Below, piece by piece: positions 1 to 7,582 of a stretch of 33,671 nucleotides of DNA. A program made the translations under genes and the position numbers. How positions within the stretch are numbered: the stretch's first letter is position 1; each line of letters opens with the position of its first letter. The DNA comes from Ilumatobacteraceae bacterium (GTDB lineage Bacteria; Actinomycetota; Acidimicrobiia; Acidimicrobiales; Ilumatobacteraceae), in NCBI GenBank assembly GCA_023257035.1, contig JALRDI010000353.1:1-33671 (forward strand), given 5' to 3'. The notes under the pieces are model-generated. The model had not been told where the DNA came from, ran no database searches, and saw nothing but the letters and a program-made list of their open reading frames with translations.

Positions 1-651
1 GCGACCTGCGGGGCGCTAGCCGAATGGCAAGTGGGTGCCGCGCAGGGCGCAACAGATGTTGCGTTCGTGTCACTCGGAACCGGAATTGGTGGCGGGCTCA
101 TCTCGAATGGTTCGATTCAGCGCGGACGCCATGGGTACGCCGCGGAGTTTGGCCACATGGTTGTTGCGTCCGATGGTCCGACATGTCCGTGTGGGCAGAG
201 AGGCTGTTGGGAACGATACGCCTCCGGCAGCGGGCTCACCCGACTAGCGCAACAGCGCGCAGGTGAAGGCCGACTTCGTCGCTTGGTTGAGCAAGCTGGT
301 GGCAGTCCCTGGATGGTGCGAAGCGAGGATGTTCTCAACATGGAACAGGGGGCTGACGAGGACACCGATGCCCTGATGGACGAGTTCACTCGATGGGTGG
401 CGCTAGGACTGGTCAATCTTTCCCATGCCGTCGACCCTGAGGTGTTCGTGATTGGCGGGGGAGTGGGGAGCGCGCTCGGTTCTCGACTCGAATTAGTCCG
501 ACACTTCTTCGCTGACCTCATCTATCAATCGCAACAACGAGAGCTTCCGCGAATTCTTCAAGCCAAACTGGGGGAATACGCAGGAGCCGTAGGCGCAGCT
601 TTGCTGACCGACTGGCGGGGAGACTTCGCGAGCCGCGCAGAGCGGGGGTAA
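1..651 (+). CDS. glkA: ROK family glucokinase, 3' part (5' end outside window)
   Basis: The reading frame is open from the first base and ends at TAA 649-651, so only about the C-terminal 216 residues are present; ROK glucokinases usually have around 310-320. The visible part has the ROK phosphate-binding stretch SLGTGIGGG, then GHMVV followed by the zinc motif CPCGQRGCWE, then the late glycine-rich IGGGVG motif. These are the hallmarks of sugar kinases that phosphorylate glucose with ATP in the cytoplasm. The N-terminal DxGGT motif and the catalytic Asp would lie outside the window. The aminotransferase gene starts 12 bases downstream on the same strand, so the two may be co-transcribed. Assignment to glucokinase rather than another ROK sugar kinase rests on overall resemblance to actinobacterial GlkA and is less certain than the family. 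Confidence 0.85.
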   Translation, partial: ATCGALAEWQVGAAQGATDVAFVSLGTGIGGGLISNGSIQRGRHGYAAEFGHMVVASDGPTCPCGQRGCWERYASGSGLTRLAQQRAGEGRLRRLVEQAGGSPWMVRSEDVLNMEQGADEDTDALMDEFTRWVALGLVNLSHAVDPEVFVIGGGVGSALGSRLELVRHFFADLIYQSQQRELPRILQAKLGEYAGAVGAALLTDWRGDFASRAERG

Positions 652-663
652 CGTCAAGTCGTT

Positions 664-1869
664 ATGGAATTTCGCCGCATCACGAATCTCCCGCCGTACG
701 TCTTCACGATCATCAATGGACTAAAAATCGAGGCGCGTCAAGGTGGTGCTGATGTCATTGACCTCGGCTTTGGCAACCCTGATCTGCCTTCGCCAGACAT
801 TGCGGTCGAGAAACTCGCTGAAGCCGCAAAGAATCCTCGTAACCACCGTTATTCCCTCAGCCGCGGATTGCCCCGGTTACGTGAGGAAGTCGCGAAGTAC
901 TACGACAAGACATGGGGAGTTCAACTCGACCCAGAGCTCGAAATCACCAACACAATTGGTTCGAAAGAAGGTTTCTCCCACTTGATGTGGGTGCTGCTCG
1001 AACGTGGTGATGCGGCGATCGTGCCGACGCCGAGTTACCCAATTCACATGTACGGTCCACTGTTTGCAGGTGCAGACCTCCGTCAGCTTCCAATGCGGGG
1101 TCTATCGCACCCCGATGAACGAGCAAATTTTTCCGAGGAGTTCTTCGACAACCTGCATCGTGCATACGACATCGGATGGCCAAAGCCACGTGTGCTCGTG
1201 ATCTCGTTTCCGCATAATCCGACTGGCGCCTGCGTCGATCTCGACTTCATGCAACGTGTTGTCGACTTCTGCCGCGAGCGCGAGATGATCGTCGTTCACG
1301 ACTTCGCGTATGCCGATATTGGTTTCGATGGTGTTCGTCCACCAAGCATTCTTCAAGCTGAAGGAGCGAAGGAAGTTGCTGTCGAGCAGTACTCAATGAC
1401 GAAGAGCTTTTCGATGGCGGGGTGGCGCAGTGCCTTCATGGTTGGAAGCTCAGAGGTTGTCCAGGCTCTCGTCAAGTTAAAGAGCTATCTCGATTACGGC
1501 ATGTTCCAACCAGTCCAGATTGCTGCAACCGTTGCCTTCCGGGAAGCGTCTGACTACCCGAAAGAAATTTGCTCAATCTATGAATCGCGTTGCGATGCCT
1601 TGATTGATGGGCTGTCGAAACTTGGATGGGAAGTACCCAAACCAGGCGGGACGATGTTTGTATGGGCTCCAATTCCTGAGGCCTACGGCGAGATGAATTC
1701 GGTGGAGTTCTGTTCGATGCTCGTCAAGGAATGTGACGTTGCGCTGTCACCTGGAGTCGGGTTTGGTCCCGGTGGCGAAGGTTACGTGAGATTTGCGCTC
1801 ATCGAGAACGAGCAACGAATCTCACAAGCGATGCGAAACCTCCGTCGCGGCCTCACGAAACTCGGCTGA
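664..1869 (+). CDS. alaC: AlaC-like PLP-dependent aminotransferase (alanine-forming)
   Basis: This is a class I/II fold-type I aminotransferase of 401 residues, close to the length of E. coli AlaC (about 412). Visible motifs are the N-terminal IDLGFGNPDLPSP segment, PTPSYPIH (121-128), SFPHNPTG with Asn185, the HDFAYADI segment with Asp213 and Tyr216 that hold the PLP ring, and SMTKSFSMAGWR with Lys247 as the likely Schiff-base lysine. The family transfers the amino group of glutamate to pyruvate to make alanine; AlaC is the best match by motif wording, but related aspartate or methionine aminotransferases cannot be fully excluded. The ATG start is 12 bases after the glucokinase stop, without a strong ribosome-binding site, suggesting co-transcription. 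It converges with glpK, with only 14 bases between the two stop codons. Confidence 0.85.
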   Translation: MEFRRITNLPPYVFTIINGLKIEARQGGADVIDLGFGNPDLPSPDIAVEKLAEAAKNPRNHRYSLSRGLPRLREEVAKYYDKTWGVQLDPELEITNTIGSKEGFSHLMWVLLERGDAAIVPTPSYPIHMYGPLFAGADLRQLPMRGLSHPDERANFSEEFFDNLHRAYDIGWPKPRVLVISFPHNPTGACVDLDFMQRVVDFCREREMIVVHDFAYADIGFDGVRPPSILQAEGAKEVAVEQYSMTKSFSMAGWRSAFMVGSSEVVQALVKLKSYLDYGMFQPVQIAATVAFREASDYPKEICSIYESRCDALIDGLSKLGWEVPKPGGTMFVWAPIPEAYGEMNSVEFCSMLVKECDVALSPGVGFGPGGEGYVRFALIENEQRISQAMRNLRRGLTKLG

Positions 1870-1883
1870 AGCCCGCGCGAGAT

Positions 1884-3368
1884 CTACTCTGCCCAGTCGA
1901 GCGATCGCTTAACTGCTCTACGCCACTGTTGATACGCGAGATCTGTCATCGTTCGGTCTGGTTCCGGCGAGAATTCGGCCTCAAGCTGCCAATCGTTGGA
2001 CAGTTCCTCGAGCGAACCCCACACGCCCTCGGCAAGTCCGGCCAGTCGAGCAGCTCCCAGCGCTGTCGTTTCGTGGTCGACAGGTCGTCGAACGGTTGAA
2101 CCCAATTGATCGGCCTGGAACTGGAGTAGGAAGTCCATCACTGAGGCGCCACCATCAACTCTGAGGTCGTTGAACTCGACACCCGATGCTGCAGTCATGG
2201 CATCGATTACGTCTCTGGTCTGGAATGCCATCGACTCAATCGTCGCCCGTGCAATATGTGCCGCAGTCGAGCCACGCGTGAGCCCACAAATTGTCCCGCG
2301 CGCATGCGGGTCCCACCAGGGCGAACCAAGTCCGGTGAATGCAGGAACGATGACAACACCACCGTTGTCATCAACAGTTGCTGCGAGCGGCCCAATCTCA
2401 GGTGCCGAAGAAATGATGCCGAGGCCATCACGGAGCCATTGAATCGCAGCACCAGTGACAAATATCGAGCCCTCAAGCGCGTAGGTCGGCGCACCGTCGC
2501 CGAGATCCCATGCAATGGTGGTGAGCATTCCTTCGGTGACTGGTGGGCAGTCACCGCCGACGTTGAGTAGAACGAAACTTCCTGTGCCGTACGTGTTCTT
2601 TGCCATTCCTGGTTCAAAACATGCCTGGCCGAACAGCGCGGCTTGCTGGTCACCGGCGACTCCGCTGATTGGGATCCCTTCCGCAACTCCAGACTCGGCA
2701 ACTGTAACCCCGAAACGGCCAGAGGATGGACGCACTGCTGGAAGTGCATCAATTGGAACTCCGATCGCGTCGCATAGGTCGCTATCCCAGCGATGCTCGC
2801 GGATGTTGTACAGCATCGTTCGACTCGCATTTGTTGGATCGGTTGCATGGACCGTCCCGTTTGTGAGCTTCCAGATAATCCAGCTATCAACCGTGCCGAG
2901 AGCAAGATCGTGATTGACCGGGATTGACCTGTCACGAAGCATCCGTGCAAATTTTGTTCCGCTGAAATACGGGTCGAGAACAAGCCCGGTTCGCTCTCGC
3001 ACCATCGGGAGCAGGCCATCTCGCTCAAGTTGTGCGCATTCTTGCGCAGTTCGGCGATCCTGCCAGACGATTGCTCTGCCGTGGGGCTTTCCGGTCGATC
3101 GTGACCACGCAACAACTGTTTCGCGCTGGTTTGTAATACCTATCGCTGCAACATTGTCACGCCCGACTCGACTCACCACGGCATTGACAGTTGAAACAAC
3201 AGCTGCCCAGATCTCCTCTGCATCGTGTTCGACGAGGCCGGGCTCAGGAAAGTACTGGGTGAACTCTTGATACTCGGACTCTGGAGTGCGCCCGTCAGAA
3301 TGAACCGATCGGGCCCTGACGCCAGTCGTCCCGGCATCGATCGCAATGACGCATGTAGCACCAGTCAT
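1884..3368 (-). CDS. glpK: Glycerol kinase
   Basis: The 494-residue product matches the usual GlpK length (about 500). It is an FGGY-family kinase that makes sn-glycerol 3-phosphate from glycerol and ATP in the cytoplasm. The N-terminal ATP-binding strand AIDAGTTGVRA is present, as are the substrate residues in NQRETVV (Arg and Glu), DPYFSGTK (Tyr) and GVAGDQQAAL (Asp, the catalytic base), plus the late FGGY signature region around RVDGGASVMDFLLQFQAD. No glycerol uptake facilitator or glycerol-3-phosphate dehydrogenase is adjacent, so it appears as a single gene. There is no purine-rich ribosome-binding site before the ATG, but a TATTCT hexamer sits 6 bases upstream, which suggests a leaderless transcript. 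Confidence 0.95.
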   Translation of the reverse strand: MTGATCVIAIDAGTTGVRARSVHSDGRTPESEYQEFTQYFPEPGLVEHDAEEIWAAVVSTVNAVVSRVGRDNVAAIGITNQRETVVAWSRSTGKPHGRAIVWQDRRTAQECAQLERDGLLPMVRERTGLVLDPYFSGTKFARMLRDRSIPVNHDLALGTVDSWIIWKLTNGTVHATDPTNASRTMLYNIREHRWDSDLCDAIGVPIDALPAVRPSSGRFGVTVAESGVAEGIPISGVAGDQQAALFGQACFEPGMAKNTYGTGSFVLLNVGGDCPPVTEGMLTTIAWDLGDGAPTYALEGSIFVTGAAIQWLRDGLGIISSAPEIGPLAATVDDNGGVVIVPAFTGLGSPWWDPHARGTICGLTRGSTAAHIARATIESMAFQTRDVIDAMTAASGVEFNDLRVDGGASVMDFLLQFQADQLGSTVRRPVDHETTALGAARLAGLAEGVWGSLEELSNDWQLEAEFSPEPDRTMTDLAYQQWRRAVKRSLDWAE

Positions 3369-3374
3369 ATGAGG

Positions 3375-3380
3375 AGAATA
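3375..3380 (-). promoter_or_regulatory. Candidate -10 element of glpK (leaderless)
   Basis: Read on the minus strand this is TATTCT, separated by 6 bases from the glpK ATG. That spacing puts the expected transcription start at or next to the start codon. No convincing -35 element and no Shine-Dalgarno sequence are visible. The same arrangement is seen at pfkA and murC. Confidence 0.4.
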
Positions 3381-3406
3381 ATCGGCGAGAGATATGCGCT
3401 GCTGCG

Positions 3407-3712
3407 TCAGCGCCGGCGAGGTGTGCCGCCACTGGTTCGTTTAGTAGGAGCAGGCCGAGGCCGAGTCGGTGGTTCTTCGGGTCGAGCTCTAGGAGCAGCC
3501 CGTCGTAAACGATCACGGCTGTATCCAAACTTTGCGAGCACAGCTCCGAATGCAAGGTACGCCGGTCCGCTGACAAGAAGCCCCGTGAACGCGCCAACTC
3601 GGCTTGAGGGCTGAACCGCAATGAAGACGATTGCCACCATGATGGCGACATAAATGAGCCATTCGCGAATGAGTCGCTGCCACGGTACCGGACGACTGCT
3701 GTCCCAAGCCAT
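3407..3712 (-). CDS. Small two-helix membrane protein, function unknown
   Basis: The predicted protein has 101 residues. It begins with a short amphipathic segment ending in WQRLIREW, followed by a hydrophobic helix (about residues 19-33), a short polar turn and a second hydrophobic segment (about 40-62). A Pro/Arg-rich basic tail (about 67-101) is likely cytoplasmic. I recognise no enzyme motif. It is transcribed divergently from pfkA with only 39 bases between the starts, so the two promoters must overlap. The same strand continues into glpK with a 38-base gap. The membrane topology, and the fact that it fills the whole gap between glpK and pfkA, support it as a real gene. The ATG at 3712 is the natural start. 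Confidence 0.65.
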   Translation of the reverse strand: MAWDSSRPVPWQRLIREWLIYVAIMVAIVFIAVQPSSRVGAFTGLLVSGPAYLAFGAVLAKFGYSRDRLRRAAPRARPEEPPTRPRPAPTKRTSGGTPRRR

Positions 3713-3739
3713 GAGTTCGTTCTATCAGCCGACAGGCAT

Positions 3740-3745
3740 ATCCTT
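3740..3745 (+). promoter_or_regulatory. Candidate -10 element of pfkA (leaderless)
   Basis: TATCCT followed by exactly 6 bases and then the GTG start of pfkA. There is no ribosome-binding site between the hexamer and the start codon, so a leaderless transcript is the simplest reading. The -35 region is weak. Confidence 0.4.
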
Positions 3746-3751
3746 CCAAAA

Positions 3752-4786
3752 GTGCGTGTAGGTGTGCTTACCGGTGGCGGCGACTGCCCGGGACTGAACG
3801 CTGTGATTCGCGCCATCGTTCGCAAAGGTGAACGCGTATTCGGTGACGAGATCATTGGGTTCGTTGACGCTTGGGAAGGGGTCATGGAGCGTCGAACGCT
3901 TCCGCTGACCGTCGAGACCATGAGAGGAACGTTGCCCCGAGGTGGCACAGTTCTTGGCACCAAGCGCGGAAGCCCACTGGATACGCCTGATGGTGTTGAT
4001 CGGGTGAGGGAAACGATCTCAGATATGGGTATCGACGGCTTGATCGTGATCGGTGGAAACGGGTCACTCACTGTCGGCGAGATCTTGTTCCGAGAACATG
4101 GAATTCCGATTCTTGGTGTTCCGAAGACCATTGACAATGACATCGAGGGCACCGACCTGACATTTGGATTCAATACAGCGGTGCAAATAGCGACCGATGC
4201 AATCGACAGGCTTCATACGACTGCTGAATCTCACGACCGCGTAATGGTCGTCGAAGTCATGGGAAGGCATAGCGGATGGATCGCAACTCATGCGGGGCTT
4301 GCTGGGGGAGCAGCCGTTGTGCTTATTCCGGAGCGACCGTTCGACATTGCCGAGGTGTGTGAACGGCTCACTCGTCGGCACGCCCGTGGAAGATTTGCAT
4401 CGATCGTGGTGGTCGCAGAAGGCGCAACACCGGCTGAAGGTACGCTCGCCGTGCCCGATCAAACGCATGACGAGTATGGACACGTCCGGCTCGGCGGAAT
4501 TGGAAGCATCGTTGCCGCCGAAATTGGTGTCCGTACCGGATTTGAAACTCGACCTGTACTACTCGGGCATGTGCAACGTGGCGGTACTCCAACAGCATTC
4601 GACCGTGTCTTGTCGACACGATTCGGCGTTGCTGCTCTTGATGCTGCACGACGTGCCGAATGGGGTTCGATGGTGGCGTTGAGAAATAACGTCATTAAGG
4701 CGGTTCCTCTGAGTGACGCCGCGGGTCAAACTCGAACAGTTGACCTTGATCTGGTCACTGACGTGGCCGAAATTTTCTTTGCCTGA
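3752..4786 (+). CDS. pfkA: 6-phosphofructokinase, ATP-type by the residue-104 rule
   Basis: The 344-residue product is the glycolytic enzyme that phosphorylates fructose 6-phosphate to fructose 1,6-bisphosphate in the cytoplasm. Motifs are GGGDCPGLN (8-16, nucleotide phosphates), GGNGS (101-105), PKTIDNDI (124-131, with catalytic Asp128), and VVEVMGRHSGW for sugar phosphate. Gly at position 104 is typical of ATP users, whereas PPi users carry Asp there. Lys125 follows the pattern of the actinobacterial group that includes Streptomyces PfkA. Position 103 is Asn, where most relatives have Asp or Glu that helps bind magnesium. The GTG start fits the family N-terminus (MRVGVLTGGG) exactly. The gene converges on the GerMN lipoprotein gene with a 9-base gap. 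Confidence 0.93.
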   Translation: MRVGVLTGGGDCPGLNAVIRAIVRKGERVFGDEIIGFVDAWEGVMERRTLPLTVETMRGTLPRGGTVLGTKRGSPLDTPDGVDRVRETISDMGIDGLIVIGGNGSLTVGEILFREHGIPILGVPKTIDNDIEGTDLTFGFNTAVQIATDAIDRLHTTAESHDRVMVVEVMGRHSGWIATHAGLAGGAAVVLIPERPFDIAEVCERLTRRHARGRFASIVVVAEGATPAEGTLAVPDQTHDEYGHVRLGGIGSIVAAEIGVRTGFETRPVLLGHVQRGGTPTAFDRVLSTRFGVAALDAARRAEWGSMVALRNNVIKAVPLSDAAGQTRTVDLDLVTDVAEIFFA

Positions 4787-4795
4787 GCGAGGCTG

Positions 4796-5392
4796 CTATG
4801 CGCCCGGTGGCAGCGACGGGAAATTCGGCTGAGAGCTCTCGTACAGGCCAGAGAAATCGAAAATCCTCAACAAGCCAGCGCTTGTATCTCCTTGAGCTGT
4901 CGGCCAAGGAAATCGTTCACCCTCGACGGTCAGCTGCGCAGCTTCAACACCAGAAAGTTCAACTGTCGTCAATACAAGTTGAGCCACACCTTTAAGGAGG
5001 GCTTGCCCGCTGAGCTCCGTAATCTCGCTGGAAAGGTCGATATAGGCAACAGATCCGACGCTCCTTGTAGACAGAATTTCAAGATCAGGTGGGAGTGAGC
5101 TGCTGATCTGGGCAACCGACTCATCTTCAGTTGGTCCCGCAACAAGCAACTGCAAAAGGTCTGTTTGACTCTCGCTTTCCCGTCGAACCGACCTTAGAAG
5201 CCGATCATCGCCAGCGGCGACCAGGTAGATCAAGCTTGTCCCGGTGGTCTCAAACGAGGTTGTCTCATTCTCAAGTGGCAGTAGGCGCTCTGACACCGGG
5301 ATATCCCGAGGGGAAGCGTCTATTGCGATACCGCATGATGCGACAAGCGGCAATAGCAGGCAGGCCATTAGCTGTTTCAAGCTGGCATTCAT
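4796..5392 (-). CDS. Short GerMN-domain lipoprotein, LpqB-like partner of MtrAB
   Basis: The 198-residue product starts with a lipoprotein signal peptide: basic N-terminus, hydrophobic core and lipobox LVASC with the acylated Cys at residue 20. After a short linker, residues about 50-160 resemble a GerMN domain (SLIYLVAAGDDRLLRSVRR, then a segment on summed intervals, then SVAYIDLSSEI and the repeated LVLTTVEL stretch). In mycobacteria the MtrA-MtrB operon is followed by lpqB, whose product has a GerMN domain plus a beta-propeller and modulates MtrB. Here the gene overlaps the sensor kinase gene by 4 bases (ATGA), so it sits in the same place, but it is far shorter and lacks room for the propeller. 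I infer that it works with the kinase at the outer face of the membrane. It could instead be a GerMN protein unrelated in function to LpqB. Confidence 0.8.
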   Translation of the reverse strand: MNASLKQLMACLLLPLVASCGIAIDASPRDIPVSERLLPLENETTSFETTGTSLIYLVAAGDDRLLRSVRRESESQTDLLQLLVAGPTEDESVAQISSSLPPDLEILSTRSVGSVAYIDLSSEITELSGQALLKGVAQLVLTTVELSGVEAAQLTVEGERFPWPTAQGDTSAGLLRIFDFSGLYESSQPNFPSLPPGA

Positions 5393-6849
5393 TCGTCGTC
5401 GATCTCCTCGGCAGGGAGTTCAATAACGAATCGAGCACCTTGTTGCCCATCACGTCTGTCTTCAACCCACACACGACCATTGTGAAGCCGAACGTGCTCT
5501 GCGACGAGCGCCAAGCCAAGCCCAGACCCGTCATTCGCCGATCGACGCCCAGCCGCTGCGCCGCGCGCGAAACGTTCGAACACAAGATGTCGTTCATCTG
5601 ATGGCACGCCTGGACCGCGGTCTTCGACAACGATGTGAAGCAGTTGCTCACTGCGTCCTGCATGAGTTGGGATTTCAAGCGAGATCTTTGCTTCGCCGTC
5701 ACCATGAATTCGAGCGTTGTCGATGAGGTTGGCCACAACACGGGCAAGTCGCCGGCGATCACCTTGGATGATGAGGTTTGCAGCACGTGCCTCGCTCTCG
5801 AGCAATGTGTCAGGAGCACTACTTACTGAAATTGCCTGTTCGACAAACTGCAATGCTCGGAGGTCATCAAGGTTGAGGCGAACTGCACCCGCGTCGAAGC
5901 GAGAAATCTCAAGAAGATCCTCAACGAGAGTGCGGAACCTCGTGATATCGCTCCGTAGAAGGTCAACGGCTGCCTGTGCCCGTTCGGGCATCTCAGAGCG
6001 ACGACTCTCCATGACTTCGATCGAAGCTTCCAACGTCATCAGGGGCGAGCGCAATTCATGGCTGACGTCAGAGGCGAACCTTGCGTCGCGCTCGAGCCTC
6101 TGTTCGAGTGCGGCTGCCATATCGTTGAACGACTCTGCCAGCACGCCGAGGTCAGGGTCATTTTCGGGGTTGAGCCGAGTGTCGAGTCGACCGCCCGCAA
6201 TCGATTTAGCAGCTTGGGCTGCGTCGACCACCGGGCGAACTGCTCGGCGTGATGCGAACACTCCCGCAATGACGCTCAGAACGAGGGTCAGGCCCCCAGC
6301 TATGTAGAGGGAGAGGCGCACGCTTGACAGTGCGGAGTTGACTTCTTCAAGGCTAAAAAACTCGAAGAATGCCCCATCGTTTGCAATTGGCCATCCCACG
6401 ACGATGTGTGGGTCACCTCCAATATTGGTCACCATGCGAGCTGGTACGGCGTCTTCGATGACTCGGTCGACCAGTGACTGCGGAAGTGATGGTGGTTCGT
6501 AGTCGGTACCGCTCATGTGCCACGCATTCGTGTACCAAACGATTGCGGAGTCCACACCGAATGAGGCAAGCGCGTCTAACGCGGGTTGTGCGGTTGCCGC
6601 CGGACCGCGCAGTGCAGTTTGCACGATTTGAGCATTTCGCTTGGCAGTATCAATACTCGATTGGTCTCGTTGCTGAACAACATTTGAACTCGCCAGTCCA
6701 TATGTCGTAAGGGCGAGCAGCACCGCCATGAAGATTGCGCCGGCTGCGAATGTTGCGAGAATTCGACGGCGCAGACTCCAGCGGTTACGTCGTCGTTGAG
6801 GTTGTTCGTGCGCCGTCTCTTCGGCTGTCGGAATGTCAGCCAGGCTCAC
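5389..6849 (-). CDS. mtrB: Sensor histidine kinase, MtrB-like
   Basis: The 486-residue membrane kinase has a basic cytoplasmic N-terminus, a first membrane helix (about 30-52), an extracytoplasmic sensor region (about 53-177), a second helix (about 178-198), a HAMP domain (about 199-252), a HisKA dimerisation domain with DVSHELRSPL and phosphoacceptor His264, and a HATPase_c domain with NLIDNARIHG, DRGPGVP and GSGLGLALV motifs. The segment LVEDLLEISRFDAGAVRL closely resembles mycobacterial MtrB. It would phosphorylate the adjacent regulator. The start overlaps the regulator stop by 4 bases, and its own stop overlaps the GerMN lipoprotein gene, so the three are translationally coupled. In relatives MtrAB controls cell-wall hydrolase and division genes; applying that role here is inference. 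Confidence 0.87.
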   Translation of the reverse strand: MSLADIPTAEETAHEQPQRRRNRWSLRRRILATFAAGAIFMAVLLALTTYGLASSNVVQQRDQSSIDTAKRNAQIVQTALRGPAATAQPALDALASFGVDSAIVWYTNAWHMSGTDYEPPSLPQSLVDRVIEDAVPARMVTNIGGDPHIVVGWPIANDGAFFEFFSLEEVNSALSSVRLSLYIAGGLTLVLSVIAGVFASRRAVRPVVDAAQAAKSIAGGRLDTRLNPENDPDLGVLAESFNDMAAALEQRLERDARFASDVSHELRSPLMTLEASIEVMESRRSEMPERAQAAVDLLRSDITRFRTLVEDLLEISRFDAGAVRLNLDDLRALQFVEQAISVSSAPDTLLESEARAANLIIQGDRRRLARVVANLIDNARIHGDGEAKISLEIPTHAGRSEQLLHIVVEDRGPGVPSDERHLVFERFARGAAAGRRSANDGSGLGLALVAEHVRLHNGRVWVEDRRDGQQGARFVIELPAEEIDDE

Positions 6850-7526
6850 GTTTGTAAGCGATATCCGAGTCCACGCACAGTGACAACATGTCGTGGGTTC
6901 GCCGGGTCAGCTTCAACTTTGGTTCGAAGTCGCCGAATGTGAACGTCCACGAGTCGTCCGTCGCCGAAGTAGTCATATCCCCAGACTTTGTCAAGGAGCG
7001 CCTCACGGCTGAAGACCTTGCCCGGGTTATCAGCTAGTTCACACAGCAGCCTAAATTCGGTTTTGGTGAGGTGAATTTCTTCACCGCCACGGGTGACCTT
7101 TCCTTCATCAGGGATGATTTCTAGGTCGCCGAGCGTGATTCGGGCATGAGGTGTCGAAGATGGCCGAGTCCGACGTAACAGTGCCCGAATTCGAGCCGAG
7201 AGTTCTTTGGGAGCAAATGGTTTTGTGAGGTAGTCATCGGCACCAGCCTCAAGACCGGCAACGATGTCGTGGGTATCGTTCCTGGCGGTCACCATGACTA
7301 CAGGAACGTCGCTTGTCCGACGAATTGTTCTACAAAGTTCGAATCCATCGATGCCTGGCAACATGATGTCGATCAAAACGACATCAGAAGGGTGGCGCTG
7401 GAAGATTTCGATCGCGACCTCTCCACTTTCGGCCTCATCGACCGTCCACCCCTCATCTTCGAGGGCAAGTTTGACGGCCTGGCGAATGCGTTCGTCGTCT
7501 TCCACGCTCAGAATGCGAGTTCCCAC
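6846..7526 (-). CDS. mtrA: OmpR-family response regulator, MtrA-like
   Basis: The 226-residue protein has a receiver domain (about 4-115) with acidic pocket ED10-D11, phosphoacceptor Asp53 in LIDIMLPG, Thr80 and Lys102, then a winged-helix DNA-binding domain (about 130-225) ending in the typical VRGLGYRLQT. Segments GADDYLTKPFAPKEL and DKVWGYDYFGDGRLVDVHIRRLRTKVE closely resemble mycobacterial MtrA. Gene order (regulator, kinase, GerMN lipoprotein) supports the MtrAB assignment over other OmpR-type systems, though synteny beyond these genes differs. The chosen GTG gives the family N-terminus. No ribosome-binding site is seen, and a pair of GCCGTAA repeats lies 12-29 bases upstream and may be an autoregulatory site. 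The phosphatase gene ends 56 bases upstream. Confidence 0.87.
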   Translation of the reverse strand: MGTRILSVEDDERIRQAVKLALEDEGWTVDEAESGEVAIEIFQRHPSDVVLIDIMLPGIDGFELCRTIRRTSDVPVVMVTARNDTHDIVAGLEAGADDYLTKPFAPKELSARIRALLRRTRPSSTPHARITLGDLEIIPDEGKVTRGGEEIHLTKTEFRLLCELADNPGKVFSREALLDKVWGYDYFGDGRLVDVHIRRLRTKVEADPANPRHVVTVRGLGYRLQT

Positions 7527-7537
7527 ATCTGTATTGT

Positions 7538-7555
7538 GCCGTAATTCAGCCGTAA
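7538..7555. promoter_or_regulatory. Direct repeat upstream of mtrA, candidate autoregulatory operator
   Basis: GCCGTAA occurs at 7538-7544 and again at 7549-7555, giving an exact 11-bp period. OmpR-family dimers usually bind head-to-tail repeats at about this spacing, and Streptomyces MtrA is known to favour GTAAC-containing repeats; the second copy here reads GTAAC. Further copies of CCGTAA-type sequence lie nearby at about 7582-7610. Function is inferred. Confidence 0.4.
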
Positions 7556-7582
7556 CGCGCGCACATGGAGAACATGCGGCTA

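Noticed and set aside
1870..1883. Possible bidirectional terminator between the convergent alaC and glpK genes
   Set aside because: Only 14 bases separate the stops and no GC-rich stem with a T run is visible.
2207..3115. A 302-codon minus-strand open frame inside glpK
   Set aside because: It lies within glpK on the same strand in another frame and shows no family motif; glycerol kinase motifs are complete in the true frame.
3295..4173. A 292-codon minus-strand open frame across the pfkA 5' half
   Set aside because: Antisense to pfkA and the pfkA promoter, low-complexity Ser/Pro/Arg composition typical of antisense frames, no recognisable domain.
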